Shown piece after piece: positions 16,035 to 22,554 of a stretch of 48,136 nt of DNA. Source of the DNA: Microbacterium ureisolvens (GTDB taxonomy: Bacteria > Actinomycetota > Actinomycetes > Actinomycetales > Microbacteriaceae); NCBI RefSeq assembly GCF_015278315.1, contig NZ_JADIJE010000018.1, positions 1-48,136 on the forward strand, in the 5' to 3' direction. The position numbers and the translations under genes are program-made. The first letter of the stretch is position 1. Every line of letters starts with the position of its first letter. The notes beneath the pieces were generated by a model. The model was not told where the DNA came from. It was given only the letters and a program-made list of their open reading frames with translations, and did not search any database.

Positions 16035-16777
16035 CCCGCCTGCCTCCCGCGGTACACCGCCGTGCGCAGCTCGACCGCCCAGACTGCCCGCTGCGGCATG
16101 CCGACCCGCTCCGCCTCCGCGACCTCGGCGTCGACGTCGTACGGCACGCGCACGAAGCGGACCTCGAACGGCGCGGGCTCAGCCGTGTCGAGAACGCCCT
16201 CCAGGATCACATAGCTCGGCGTCGGCTCGTCGAGGGGATTGCCGACGCTGCCGGCGTTGAACAGGGTGCGGCCGTCGCGCGAGTGGATGTAGGCGTCGTG
16301 GACGTCGCCGTATCCGACGACCGTCGGCTCGGGTCCGTCGCCGGTCATGGCAGTGGCGCGGAACATGCCGTCGAACTCCTCGTCGGTGTGACGGAAGCGC
16401 ACCCGCACGTGGGGGCTCTCGGCCGAGGCGTGGAAGAGGCGGATCAGCCGGCCGCTCATCAGGAGGTCATGGCTGAGCGGAAGGCCGCCGAGCCACTCGC
16501 GCTGCGCGGCGGACAGCTCGTCGCGCCACCAGCGCATCTCTTCGGGCTCTTCATCGCCGAGCCGGCCGATGAAGTCATCCCAGTTGCCGCGGATGTTCAC
16601 CTCGCACACCTCGCGCAGGCGCTCGGTCGTCGGCGAGCCGCGAGGTCCCTTCCCGACGTTGTCGCCGAGGTTCACGATGCGGGTGATGCCGCGGGCGCCG
16701 ATGTCGGCGAGCACCGCTTCGAGCGCGGTCAGGTTGCCGTGGACGTCGGAGATGACGGCGATCCGGTCGAGAGGCAC
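16031..16777 (-). CDS. Calcineurin-like metallophosphoesterase (YfcE type)
   Basis: A 248-residue predicted phosphodiesterase with the dimetal-binding motifs AVISDVHGN (7-15), IVNLGDNVGKGP (near 36), NIRGNWDD (near 63) and a C-terminal VGYGDVHDAYIH plus NAGSVGNPLD. The usual GxxH metal motif is thus changed to GYGDVH with the following His retained. Family members hydrolyse phosphodiesters or nucleotides; substrate unknown. GTG 16777 follows CATGAT by six bases. It overlaps benE by the four-base ATGA junction and is divergent from the YdcF gene, with 51 bases between start codons. Confidence 0.87.
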   Translation of the reverse strand: MPLDRIAVISDVHGNLTALEAVLADIGARGITRIVNLGDNVGKGPRGSPTTERLREVCEVNIRGNWDDFIGRLGDEEPEEMRWWRDELSAAQREWLGGLPLSHDLLMSGRLIRLFHASAESPHVRVRFRHTDEEFDGMFRATAMTGDGPEPTVVGYGDVHDAYIHSRDGRTLFNAGSVGNPLDEPTPSYVILEGVLDTAEPAPFEVRFVRVPYDVDAEVAEAERVGMPQRAVWAVELRTAVYRGRQAG

Positions 16778-16783
16778 TCTCGG

Positions 16784-16789
16784 ATCATG
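16784..16789 (-). promoter_or_regulatory. Leaderless-type -10 box (CATGAT) of the phosphoesterase-benE pair
   Basis: CATGAT, then CCGAGA, then GTG 16777. It deviates from TANNNT at the first base. Confidence 0.4.
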
Positions 16790-16816
16790 CCATGCCGCGA
16801 CACGCCTCGATGAGCC

Positions 16817-16822
16817 TAAGGT
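16817..16822 (+). promoter_or_regulatory. Leaderless-type -10 box (TAAGGT) of the YdcF gene
   Basis: TAAGGT, then CGGGGT, then GTG 16829. Confidence 0.55.
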
Positions 16823-16828
16823 CGGGGT

Positions 16829-17425
16829 GTGCGTCGCCTTCCGCTGATCCCGGCCTTGGCGATGGCGGCCGCCGCTGCGGTGGGCGTGCTGGTGTGGGCG
16901 GAGATGGTGCACCGGCGCGCCTCGCGCCGGGCGCTGGGTCACGCGCCGGCGCCGGGAGGCAGCGAGGCGGTGGTCGTGCTGGGCTACCGCGACGCGGGGC
17001 CGCGGGCGAACTTCGTCAACCGCTATCGCGTGCGGGTCGGCCTGCGATCGCAGAGCCCGCACGCCTCCGAGAGCGTCCTGGTGATGTGCGGCGGCGCCGT
17101 CGGGGGCCTCGTGCCCGAGGCCGAGCTCATGGCGCGGTACGCCCGCGCGCGCGGTCACACCGGCCCGATCCTCCTCGACACCGACAGCCGGACGACCGCC
17201 GAGAACATCCGCAACGCGATCCCGCTCATCGCGGGCGCCGATACGATCCGCATCGCCTCGAACGCGCCGCATGCCCTCGTCGGGCGGGAGTGCCTGTGGG
17301 AGATGCGCCCCGATCTCGCTGCGCGTCTCGCCCGGGCGGACGACGATCGCCTCGGCGAGGCCCCGATCCTCAAGGTCGCCGCGGCGATCATCGCCATGCG
17401 CCACCGCCGCCGAAGCGCGCGCTGA
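16829..17425 (+). CDS. YdcF/SanA family protein (DUF218)
   Basis: A 198-residue protein: one N-terminal membrane helix (LIPALAMAAAAAVGVLVWAEM, 5-25) and a DUF218 domain with AVVVLGYRDAG (near 47), VLVMCGGAVGGLVPEAELMARYA (in part, near 84) and LLDTDSRTTAENIRNAIPLI (near 114), the conserved E..S.(T/N)T.EN motif. DUF218 proteins are linked to envelope or vancomycin-resistance functions, without a settled activity. The start is leaderless-type, divergent from the phosphoesterase gene. Confidence 0.87.
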   Translation: MRRLPLIPALAMAAAAAVGVLVWAEMVHRRASRRALGHAPAPGGSEAVVVLGYRDAGPRANFVNRYRVRVGLRSQSPHASESVLVMCGGAVGGLVPEAELMARYARARGHTGPILLDTDSRTTAENIRNAIPLIAGADTIRIASNAPHALVGRECLWEMRPDLAARLARADDDRLGEAPILKVAAAIIAMRHRRRSAR

Positions 17426-17479
17426 GCCGGGCGCGGGCGCGTGCACAGAATCGGAAGTTCTTGCCGACGCGCCGGAGAA

Positions 17480-17493
17480 CGGATGCCGCGACC
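17480..17493 (+). repeat. Intergenic copy of the 14-base motif CGGATGCCGCGACC
   Basis: Exact copy in the 140-base non-coding gap between the convergent YdcF and phosphotransferase genes. Confidence 0.7.
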
Positions 17494-17499
17494 CGGGGT

Positions 17500-17518
17500 G
17501 TCGGAGAAAGGTTCCGAC
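17500..17518. terminator. Hairpin between convergent YdcF and phosphotransferase genes
   Basis: GTCGGA and TCCGAC form a 6-bp stem with a 7-base loop, seven bases after the 14-base repeat. A terminator role is plausible from position; there is no strong T-run. Confidence 0.35.
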
Positions 17519-17565
17519 GTTGTGCACCGAGCGTCACGTCTCGCGGCGCCCGGATCCGCAGTGCC

Positions 17566-18420
17566 TCAGCCCGCCTCGATCTCGGCGAGCGCCTCGGCGA
17601 TCATGCGGTGGCCCTGCGCTTCGAACTCCGCGTCGCCGACCTGGTGCGCCCAGCAGGCCGTGCCGACCCCCTCGCGCAGCCGCATGAGCCGCCACTGGGC
17701 TGGCGTTCGCGGATCCGGCCCGTAGCCGTCGAAGAACGCGGCCTCGCACGCGGGGCTCTCGCGCCACTCCTGCGCGGCCAGCCGTGCGAAATCGCTCGCC
17801 GCCGGCCTGAAGGCGAAGCGGCCGAAGTCGATCACCCGCACCGCGCCGTCGTCCACGAGCCAGTTGCGGGGCTGCCAGTCGCCGTGCGTCGGCACGAGGT
17901 CGGTCTCGACCGGCGGAAGCGCAGCGAACGCCGCCCGCACCCGGGCTTCGACGTCGGGCGCGACCGCGTGATCCCCGTCGAACCATGAGAGAGCGCGGCG
18001 GGTGGCCGCGGCATCCGTCCCCTCCGACGGCCGCGTGGCCTGCGCGTGGAACTCGCGCAGCAGCGCTCCGGCGCGACGATGGACCTCGGGGTCGACGGCC
18101 GCAGGCGTGCGATACGCGAGGTCGCCCGGCAGCCACTCGAGCACGAGCAGGCGCGCGTCGCGGTCGGCGTGCCGCAGATGCGCCGCGTGACCGGCGCGGG
18201 CCCACGAGGTGACGAAGCCCCCCTCGTGCGCGTCGAGCTCGCGACCGAGGTGATGATCGGTCTCGCCGGCCGCCTTGACGATCAGGTCGTCTCCGCCGTG
18301 CCGCACGTGGAGGACCGTGGTCTCGACCTGGTTCCAGCTGAGGTCGGCGACGACCTCGAGCCCGGGCAGCCACGCGCCGAGCACGGCGCGCTGCGCGGCC
18401 GACAGCCGGCCGAGCGTCAT
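17566..18420 (-). CDS. Phosphotransferase (aminoglycoside phosphotransferase-like kinase)
   Basis: A 284-residue protein of the APH/choline kinase fold: VLHVRHGGDDLIVKAAGE near 38 (ATP-binding lysine), the catalytic loop VPTHGDWQPRNWLVDDG near 184 with Asp and Asn, and the metal motif VIDFGRF near 204. Such enzymes phosphorylate a small hydroxyl-containing molecule; nothing in the sequence identifies it, and antibiotic resistance should not be assumed. The start ATG shares its A with the ispG stop (TGATG), so it is translated by coupling to ispG. Confidence 0.85.
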   Translation of the reverse strand: MTLGRLSAAQRAVLGAWLPGLEVVADLSWNQVETTVLHVRHGGDDLIVKAAGETDHHLGRELDAHEGGFVTSWARAGHAAHLRHADRDARLLVLEWLPGDLAYRTPAAVDPEVHRRAGALLREFHAQATRPSEGTDAAATRRALSWFDGDHAVAPDVEARVRAAFAALPPVETDLVPTHGDWQPRNWLVDDGAVRVIDFGRFAFRPAASDFARLAAQEWRESPACEAAFFDGYGPDPRTPAQWRLMRLREGVGTACWAHQVGDAEFEAQGHRMIAEALAEIEAG

Positions 18421-19571
18421 CAGGACGTGACGACCTGCGCGGTGCCGACAGGTGCCGCCGGACCCATCTCGTCGGCGATCCGGTTCGCCTCCTCGATGAG
18501 CGTGGCGACGATCTCGGCCTCGGGCACGGTCTTGATGACCTGGCCCTTCACGAAGATCTGGCCCTTGCCGTTGCCCGACGCGACGCCGAGGTCGGCCTCG
18601 CGGGCCTCGCCCGGGCCGTTCACGACGCAGCCCATGACCGCGACGCGCAGCGGCACCGTCATGTCTTTGAGGCCCTCGGTCACCGAGTCGGCGAGCGAGT
18701 AGACGTCGACCTGCGCGCGACCGCACGACGGGCAGGAGACGATCTCGAGCTTGCGCTCGCGGAGGTTCAGCGACTGCAGGATCTGGTGCCCGACCTTAAC
18801 CTCTTCGGCGGGCGGCGCCGACAGCGACACGCGGATGGTGTCGCCGATGCCCTCGGCCAGCAGGATGCCGAACGCGGTCGCGGACTTGATCGTCCCCTGG
18901 AACGCGGGCCCAGCCTCGGTCACGCCGAGGTGGAGCGGCCAGTCGCCCCGCTCGGCGAGCAGCCGGTAGGCCTTCACCATGACGATCGGGTCGTTGTGCT
19001 TGACCGAGATCTTGAAGTCGTGGAAGTCGTGCTCCTCGAAGAGCGATGCCTCCCACACGGCGCTCTCGACGAGAGCCTCGGGCGTCGCCTTGCCGTACTT
19101 CTCAAGCAGCCGCCGGTCGAGCGAACCCGCGTTCACGCCGATGCGCAGCGAAACACCCGCGGCCTTGGCGGCCGCCGCGATCGCACCGACCTGGTCGTCG
19201 AACTTGCGGATGTTGCCGGGGTTCACGCGAACGGCGCCGCAGCCGGCGTCGATCGCCTGGAAGACGTACTTCGGCTGGAAGTGGATGTCGGCGATGACCG
19301 GGATCTGGCTCTTCGCCGCGATGATGTGCAGCACGTCGGCGTCGTCCTGCGACGGGACGGCGACACGCACGATCTCGCAGCCCGACGCGGTCAGCTCGGC
19401 GATCTGCTGGAGCGTCGCGTTGATGTTCGTGGTCGGCGTCGTGGTCATCGACTGGACGCTGACGGGCGCATCGCCGCCGACGAGCACCTTCCCGACCCTG
19501 ATCTGACGGGTCTTGCGGCGGGGGGCGAGCGTTTCGGGGACCTTGGGCATCCCGAGATTCACGGCTGGCAC
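18420..19571 (-). CDS. ispG: 4-hydroxy-3-methylbut-2-en-1-yl diphosphate synthase (flavodoxin/ferredoxin)
   Basis: IspG (GcpE) carries out the penultimate step of the MEP isoprenoid pathway with a [4Fe-4S] cluster. The 383-residue protein has RKTRQIRVGKVLVGGDAPVS near 18, VSVQSMTTTPTTNINATLQQ near 37, the cluster ligands CPSCGR (near 280) and MGCVVNGPGEA (near 312) and full family length. Several in-frame starts exist (GTG 19571, GTG 19562, ATG 19550); GTG 19571 lies six bases after TAGGCT and is preferred. It heads a pair with the coupled phosphotransferase and is divergent from ltrA. Confidence 0.96.
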   Translation of the reverse strand: MPAVNLGMPKVPETLAPRRKTRQIRVGKVLVGGDAPVSVQSMTTTPTTNINATLQQIAELTASGCEIVRVAVPSQDDADVLHIIAAKSQIPVIADIHFQPKYVFQAIDAGCGAVRVNPGNIRKFDDQVGAIAAAAKAAGVSLRIGVNAGSLDRRLLEKYGKATPEALVESAVWEASLFEEHDFHDFKISVKHNDPIVMVKAYRLLAERGDWPLHLGVTEAGPAFQGTIKSATAFGILLAEGIGDTIRVSLSAPPAEEVKVGHQILQSLNLRERKLEIVSCPSCGRAQVDVYSLADSVTEGLKDMTVPLRVAVMGCVVNGPGEAREADLGVASGNGKGQIFVKGQVIKTVPEAEIVATLIEEANRIADEMGPAAPVGTAQVVTS

Positions 19572-19577
19572 GGCACC

Positions 19578-19583
19578 AGCCTA
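19578..19583 (-). promoter_or_regulatory. Leaderless-type -10 box (TAGGCT) of ispG
   Basis: TAGGCT, then GGTGCC, then GTG 19571. The same hexamer and spacing serve dxr and the asparaginase gene. Confidence 0.6.
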
Positions 19584-19635
19584 CGCGGCCGGACTGACCG
19601 TCGGCTCCGAGCCGCGGTGGCGGAACGAGGCGGAT

Positions 19636-19664
19636 GACGGATGCCGCGACCCCCGGCATCCGTC
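19636..19664. promoter_or_regulatory. 11-bp inverted repeat between ispG and ltrA, containing a 14-base repeat copy
   Basis: GACGGATGCCG and CGGCATCCGTC are exact complements with a 7-base centre. Bases 19638-19651 are an exact copy of CGGATGCCGCGACC. Position between two divergent promoters suggests an operator; the link to the dispersed repeat suggests it may be a doubled repeat element instead. Confidence 0.5.
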
Positions 19665-19692
19665 CGCGTACGAGCGCGTCCCGCGGACGGTG

Positions 19693-19698
19693 TATCTT
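19693..19698 (+). promoter_or_regulatory. Leaderless-type -10 box (TATCTT) of ltrA
   Basis: TATCTT, then CCCGCC, then ATG 19705. Confidence 0.6.
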
Positions 19699-19704
19699 CC
19701 CGCC

Positions 19705-20937
19705 ATGACGGTGAACCACGTGTACGCCCGGATGACGGGGCGTGACCCGCACGAGAAGCACCGGGCGGCCACACCTCTGGAGCTGCTGTTCGACCTCGTC
19801 TTCGTGGTCGGATTCAGCCAGATCGGCTCGCAGATGGCGCACTACCTGGAGCTCGGGCACACTTCGACGGCGCTGCTCGGGTGGTGGTTCGCGACGTTCG
19901 CGGTCGTGTGGGCCTGGATCAACTACTCGTGGCTGGCCTCGGCCTACGACACCGACGACGTCTTCTTCCGCCTGGCGACGATGGTGATCATGGTCGGCGT
20001 GCTCATCGTCGCGCTCGGAGTCCCGGATGTGTTCCACTCCATCGACGAGGGCGTGTACCTCGACAACAGCGTGATGGTCGCCGGGTACGTGATCATGCGC
20101 CTGGCCACGATCGCGCTCTGGCTGCGGGTCGCGAGGCAGGACCGGGCGCGTCGTCGCACCGCGCTGGCCTACGTGGTCAACATCTCCATCGCCCAGGTCG
20201 GCTGGATCGCCCTGATCTTCCTCAATCTGCCCATCGGCACGACGCTCGTGTTCACCACGGCGCTCACATTGTTCGAGATGGCGGGGCCCCTGTTCGCCGA
20301 GCTGCGCTTCGGCCGCACGCCGTGGCACGCCCACCACATCGCGGAGCGCTACGGGCTGCTCGTCCTCATCACCCTGGGCGAAGTGATCCTCGGAACCATC
20401 CTCGCGATCTCGGCGGTGGTCGAGGAGCAGGGTTGGACGCTCGAGGCCGCCCTCGTGGCGTTCGCCGGGGTCGCGCTCGCCTTCGGGATGTGGTGGATGT
20501 ACTTCGCGATCCCGTGGGGCGCCGTCATCGAGCGGCATCGCATACGCGGATTCGGCTGGGGGTACTTGCAGATCCTGCTGTTCGGATCACTCGTCGCGGT
20601 GGGCGCCGGACTCCACGTGGCGGCGTACGTCATCGCGGGCGACGCGCATGTGGACGCCGTGTTCGCGACGCTCGCGATCGCGATCCCGGTGCTGGCGTTC
20701 GAGACGCTCCTGTTCCTTTTGTACGCGCTGCTCGTGATGCAGTTCGACCTGTTCCACCTGTGGCTGTACCTGGGCGTGATCGCCTTCCTCGTCGCGGCGG
20801 TGGCCGCCGTCGCCGCCGGTGCGACGCTGAGCATCGGCATCCTGCTCATCGCCTGCTCGCCGGTCGTCGTGGTCGTCGGCTACGAGACGGTGGGCTGGCG
20901 CCACGGTCAGGAGATGATCGCGCGCGCCACCCGCTGA
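19705..20937 (+). CDS. Low temperature requirement protein A (LtrA) family membrane protein
   Basis: A 410-residue polytopic membrane protein with about 11 helices. LtrA family signatures are the opening RAATPLELLFDLVFVVGFSQ (near 22), the FFRLAT segment after the second helix, HIAERYGLLVLITLGEVILG near 213 (the conserved ERxGLxxIIxLGE-type motif) and a long hydrophobic C-terminus. LtrA was named from a Listeria cold-sensitive mutant; the biochemical role is unknown. The start is supported by TATCTT six bases before ATG 19705; an in-frame start upstream would lie inside the promoter. Confidence 0.9.
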   Translation: MTVNHVYARMTGRDPHEKHRAATPLELLFDLVFVVGFSQIGSQMAHYLELGHTSTALLGWWFATFAVVWAWINYSWLASAYDTDDVFFRLATMVIMVGVLIVALGVPDVFHSIDEGVYLDNSVMVAGYVIMRLATIALWLRVARQDRARRRTALAYVVNISIAQVGWIALIFLNLPIGTTLVFTTALTLFEMAGPLFAELRFGRTPWHAHHIAERYGLLVLITLGEVILGTILAISAVVEEQGWTLEAALVAFAGVALAFGMWWMYFAIPWGAVIERHRIRGFGWGYLQILLFGSLVAVGAGLHVAAYVIAGDAHVDAVFATLAIAIPVLAFETLLFLLYALLVMQFDLFHLWLYLGVIAFLVAAVAAVAAGATLSIGILLIACSPVVVVVGYETVGWRHGQEMIARATR

Positions 20938-20984
20938 CGGGCGCCGGCCGGGGCGCCGCACGGGTTCCGTCTCCCCGGGATCGG

Positions 20985-21413
20985 TCAGCGTGCGACCGGC
21001 GCGGCGTCCACCGGATCCACTCCCGTCCACAGCTCGTCGAACGCGATGCTGTCGTAGAAGGCCACGCCGTCGACCACCTTGCCGTCGCGCATGCGCAGGA
21101 ACCACGCATAGGTGTTCGCGTACTCCGTGCCGGCGATCGTGGTCCCCCTGCCGTCCCACACGACGATGACGGTGTCGCCGTCGGCATACAGCGCCCGCAC
21201 CCGAACCGGACGGAAGGGATCCCGCGACGAGAATCGGCGCCCGAACGGCACGAGCACGTCGTCGATGAACGCGGCGGCATCGGGATACCGGCGCGACGCC
21301 GCCGAGCGGCCGACGATCTCCCACGTCATGTCGTCGGCGAACAGCGACGAGATGTACCCCTCACCTGCCGCCCACGCCGTGAAGGCCGCGTCGACGATGC
21401 TGCGGTGGTCCAT
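20985..21413 (-). CDS. SnoaL/NTF2-like protein
   Basis: A 142-residue protein with the NTF2-like cone fold pattern: MDHRSIVDAAFTAWAAGEGY at the N-terminus, LFADDMTWEIVG near 24, then strands VRALYADGDTVIVVWDGRGT and YANTYAWFLRMRDGKVVDG. SnoaL-type proteins include small-molecule isomerases and many of unknown function. AAGGAG lies about nine bases before ATG 21413. It is divergent from the short-chain dehydrogenase gene (114 bases between starts), which could suggest a shared small-molecule role. Confidence 0.83.
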   Translation of the reverse strand: MDHRSIVDAAFTAWAAGEGYISSLFADDMTWEIVGRSAASRRYPDAAAFIDDVLVPFGRRFSSRDPFRPVRVRALYADGDTVIVVWDGRGTTIAGTEYANTYAWFLRMRDGKVVDGVAFYDSIAFDELWTGVDPVDAAPVAR

Positions 21414-21527
21414 TCGATGGCTCTCCTTCCGTGGCCGCGCGCGAGCCTCCGTAAAAGCGGGCCGGGCGCGCTCACGCCCAGTATGGTGCGAACCACGCAC
21501 GGATCACATCGAAGATGGAGGTGCCCG

Positions 21528-22340
21528 ATGGCCGCCCAGAGTCCGCGCACGGTGGTGCTCACCGGCGCCACGAGCGGCATCGGTCTCGAGACCGCACAGC
21601 ATCTGGCCGCCCAGGTCGACCACCTGGTCGTACAGGGACCGGAGCCCGCCGATGCGGTGCGCGACCAGCGGACGGCGATCGCACAGTCGGGAGGTGCGGC
21701 GGTGACGTACGTCGCGGCCGACTTCAGCAGCCTCGCCGACGTCGCGCGCGCGGCGGCGGCGATCCGCGAGGCGACGGGCGGCGCCATCGATGCCCTGATC
21801 AACGATGCCGGGGTCCCCGGCGCGCAGCGCCGAGTCGTCACGGGCGACGGGCATGAGCGCACGCTGCAGATCAACTACCTCGCTCTCGTGCTGCTCTCCG
21901 AGCTGCTCCTGCCGTCGATCGCCCCGTCCGGGCGGATCGTCAACCTCGCCTCGGCGACCCATCAGTCCGCGTCGCTCGACCTCGGCGACATCGAGCTCGC
22001 CCGCGACTACTCCCCCGTGCGCGCATACGCCCGATCCAAACTCGCCATCGTCATGTACACCCTCTGGCGCGCCCGCGTGCACCCGGACGGTCCGACGTTC
22101 GTCAGTCTCCAGCCGGGCGTCATCAACACCGGCCTGCTCGACGCGATGTTCGGGCGCATCGGCACGAGCGTCGACGTCGGCGCGAGCAGCGTGCTGGCCG
22201 CGCTTTCCGCACCGGCGCGCGGCGGTGAGTACTTCGACGAAGGGCGCATCGCCCGCGCGAGCGCCGAAGCGCGTGACGTCGCACTCGGCGACGCCCTGAT
22301 GGCATGGACGTTCACCGCGCTGTCGCCGCATCTGCGCTGA
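21528..22340 (+). CDS. Short-chain dehydrogenase/reductase
   Basis: A 270-residue SDR with the NAD(P)-binding motif TGATSGIG (9-16), the structural LINDAG (NDAG replacing NNAG, near 85), catalytic Ser in VNLASATHQ (near 132) and the YxxxK motif as YARSK (near 165). The closest general similarity is to retinol dehydrogenase/WWOX-like bacterial SDRs, but the substrate cannot be read from sequence. GGAGG lies seven bases before ATG 21528; TATGGT at 21482-21487 is a possible -10. A hairpin follows the stop codon. Confidence 0.88.
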   Translation: MAAQSPRTVVLTGATSGIGLETAQHLAAQVDHLVVQGPEPADAVRDQRTAIAQSGGAAVTYVAADFSSLADVARAAAAIREATGGAIDALINDAGVPGAQRRVVTGDGHERTLQINYLALVLLSELLLPSIAPSGRIVNLASATHQSASLDLGDIELARDYSPVRAYARSKLAIVMYTLWRARVHPDGPTFVSLQPGVINTGLLDAMFGRIGTSVDVGASSVLAALSAPARGGEYFDEGRIARASAEARDVALGDALMAWTFTALSPHLR

Positions 22341-22364
22341 CGGCGCCGGCGACGCCCGGCGCCG
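22341..22364 (+). terminator. Hairpin terminator after the SDR gene
   Basis: CGGCGCCG occurs twice as an 8-bp stem with an 8-base loop, starting at the base after the stop codon. It separates the SDR gene from the trp leader promoter. Confidence 0.55.
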
Positions 22365-22418
22365 TGCGGCTCCCTGACAGCCGGCGACGGACGGCCATGG
22401 TCGGCGCGGGCCGTGTGG

Positions 22419-22424
22419 TAGGTT
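22419..22424 (+). promoter_or_regulatory. Leaderless-type -10 box (TAGGTT) of the trp leader
   Basis: TAGGTT, then CGGCCC, then the ATG of the leader peptide at 22431. The transcript would begin at or next to the leader start codon. Confidence 0.65.
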
Positions 22425-22430
22425 CGGCCC

Positions 22431-22466
22431 ATGTCCGCGCAACTCTCCTGGTGGCTCACCGCATAG
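22431..22466 (+). CDS. trpL: Trp operon leader peptide
   Basis: An 11-codon reading frame, MSAQLSWWLTA followed by TAG, with two adjacent Trp codons at positions 7-8. It lies 124 bases before the anthranilate synthase ATG and is followed by mutually exclusive RNA hairpins. When tRNA-Trp is charged, ribosomes pass the Trp codons and the terminator forms; when it is scarce, stalling allows the antiterminator. A comparable attenuator in front of a fused trpEG is known from Streptomyces venezuelae. The start codon lies exactly six bases after TAGGTT, so the leader appears to be translated from a leaderless mRNA. Confidence 0.88.
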   Translation: MSAQLSWWLTA

Positions 22467-22515
22467 GCGGTGGGTCTCGCGCGACTCCGACCGCCCCCGG
22501 GGCGGTCTTCTTCTT
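22455..22515 (+). promoter_or_regulatory. Tryptophan attenuator with competing hairpins and intrinsic terminator
   Basis: Segment 1 CTCACCGC (22455-22462) can pair with segment 2 GCGGTGGG (22467-22474). Segment 2 (22466-22476) can instead pair with segment 3 (GACTC plus ACCGCC, 22483-22495). Segment 3 GACCGCCCC (22489-22497) also pairs with segment 4 GGGGCGGTC (22499-22507), which is followed by TTCTTCTTC. This is a complete attenuator: pause helix, antiterminator, terminator. Confidence 0.85.
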
Positions 22516-22554
22516 CGTAAGGGATGCCTCCCCCACGACGAAAGAACCACAGCC

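Noticed and set aside
17566..18420. Aminoglycoside resistance kinase
   Set aside because: Only the general kinase fold is visible. It is translationally coupled to ispG in a housekeeping region, with no mobile element or other resistance gene.
20942..20960. GGCGCC-N6-GGCGCC hairpin between ltrA and the SnoaL-like gene
   Set aside because: Each arm is self-complementary and such GC-rich six-base matches are frequent by chance here; too weak to list as a terminator.
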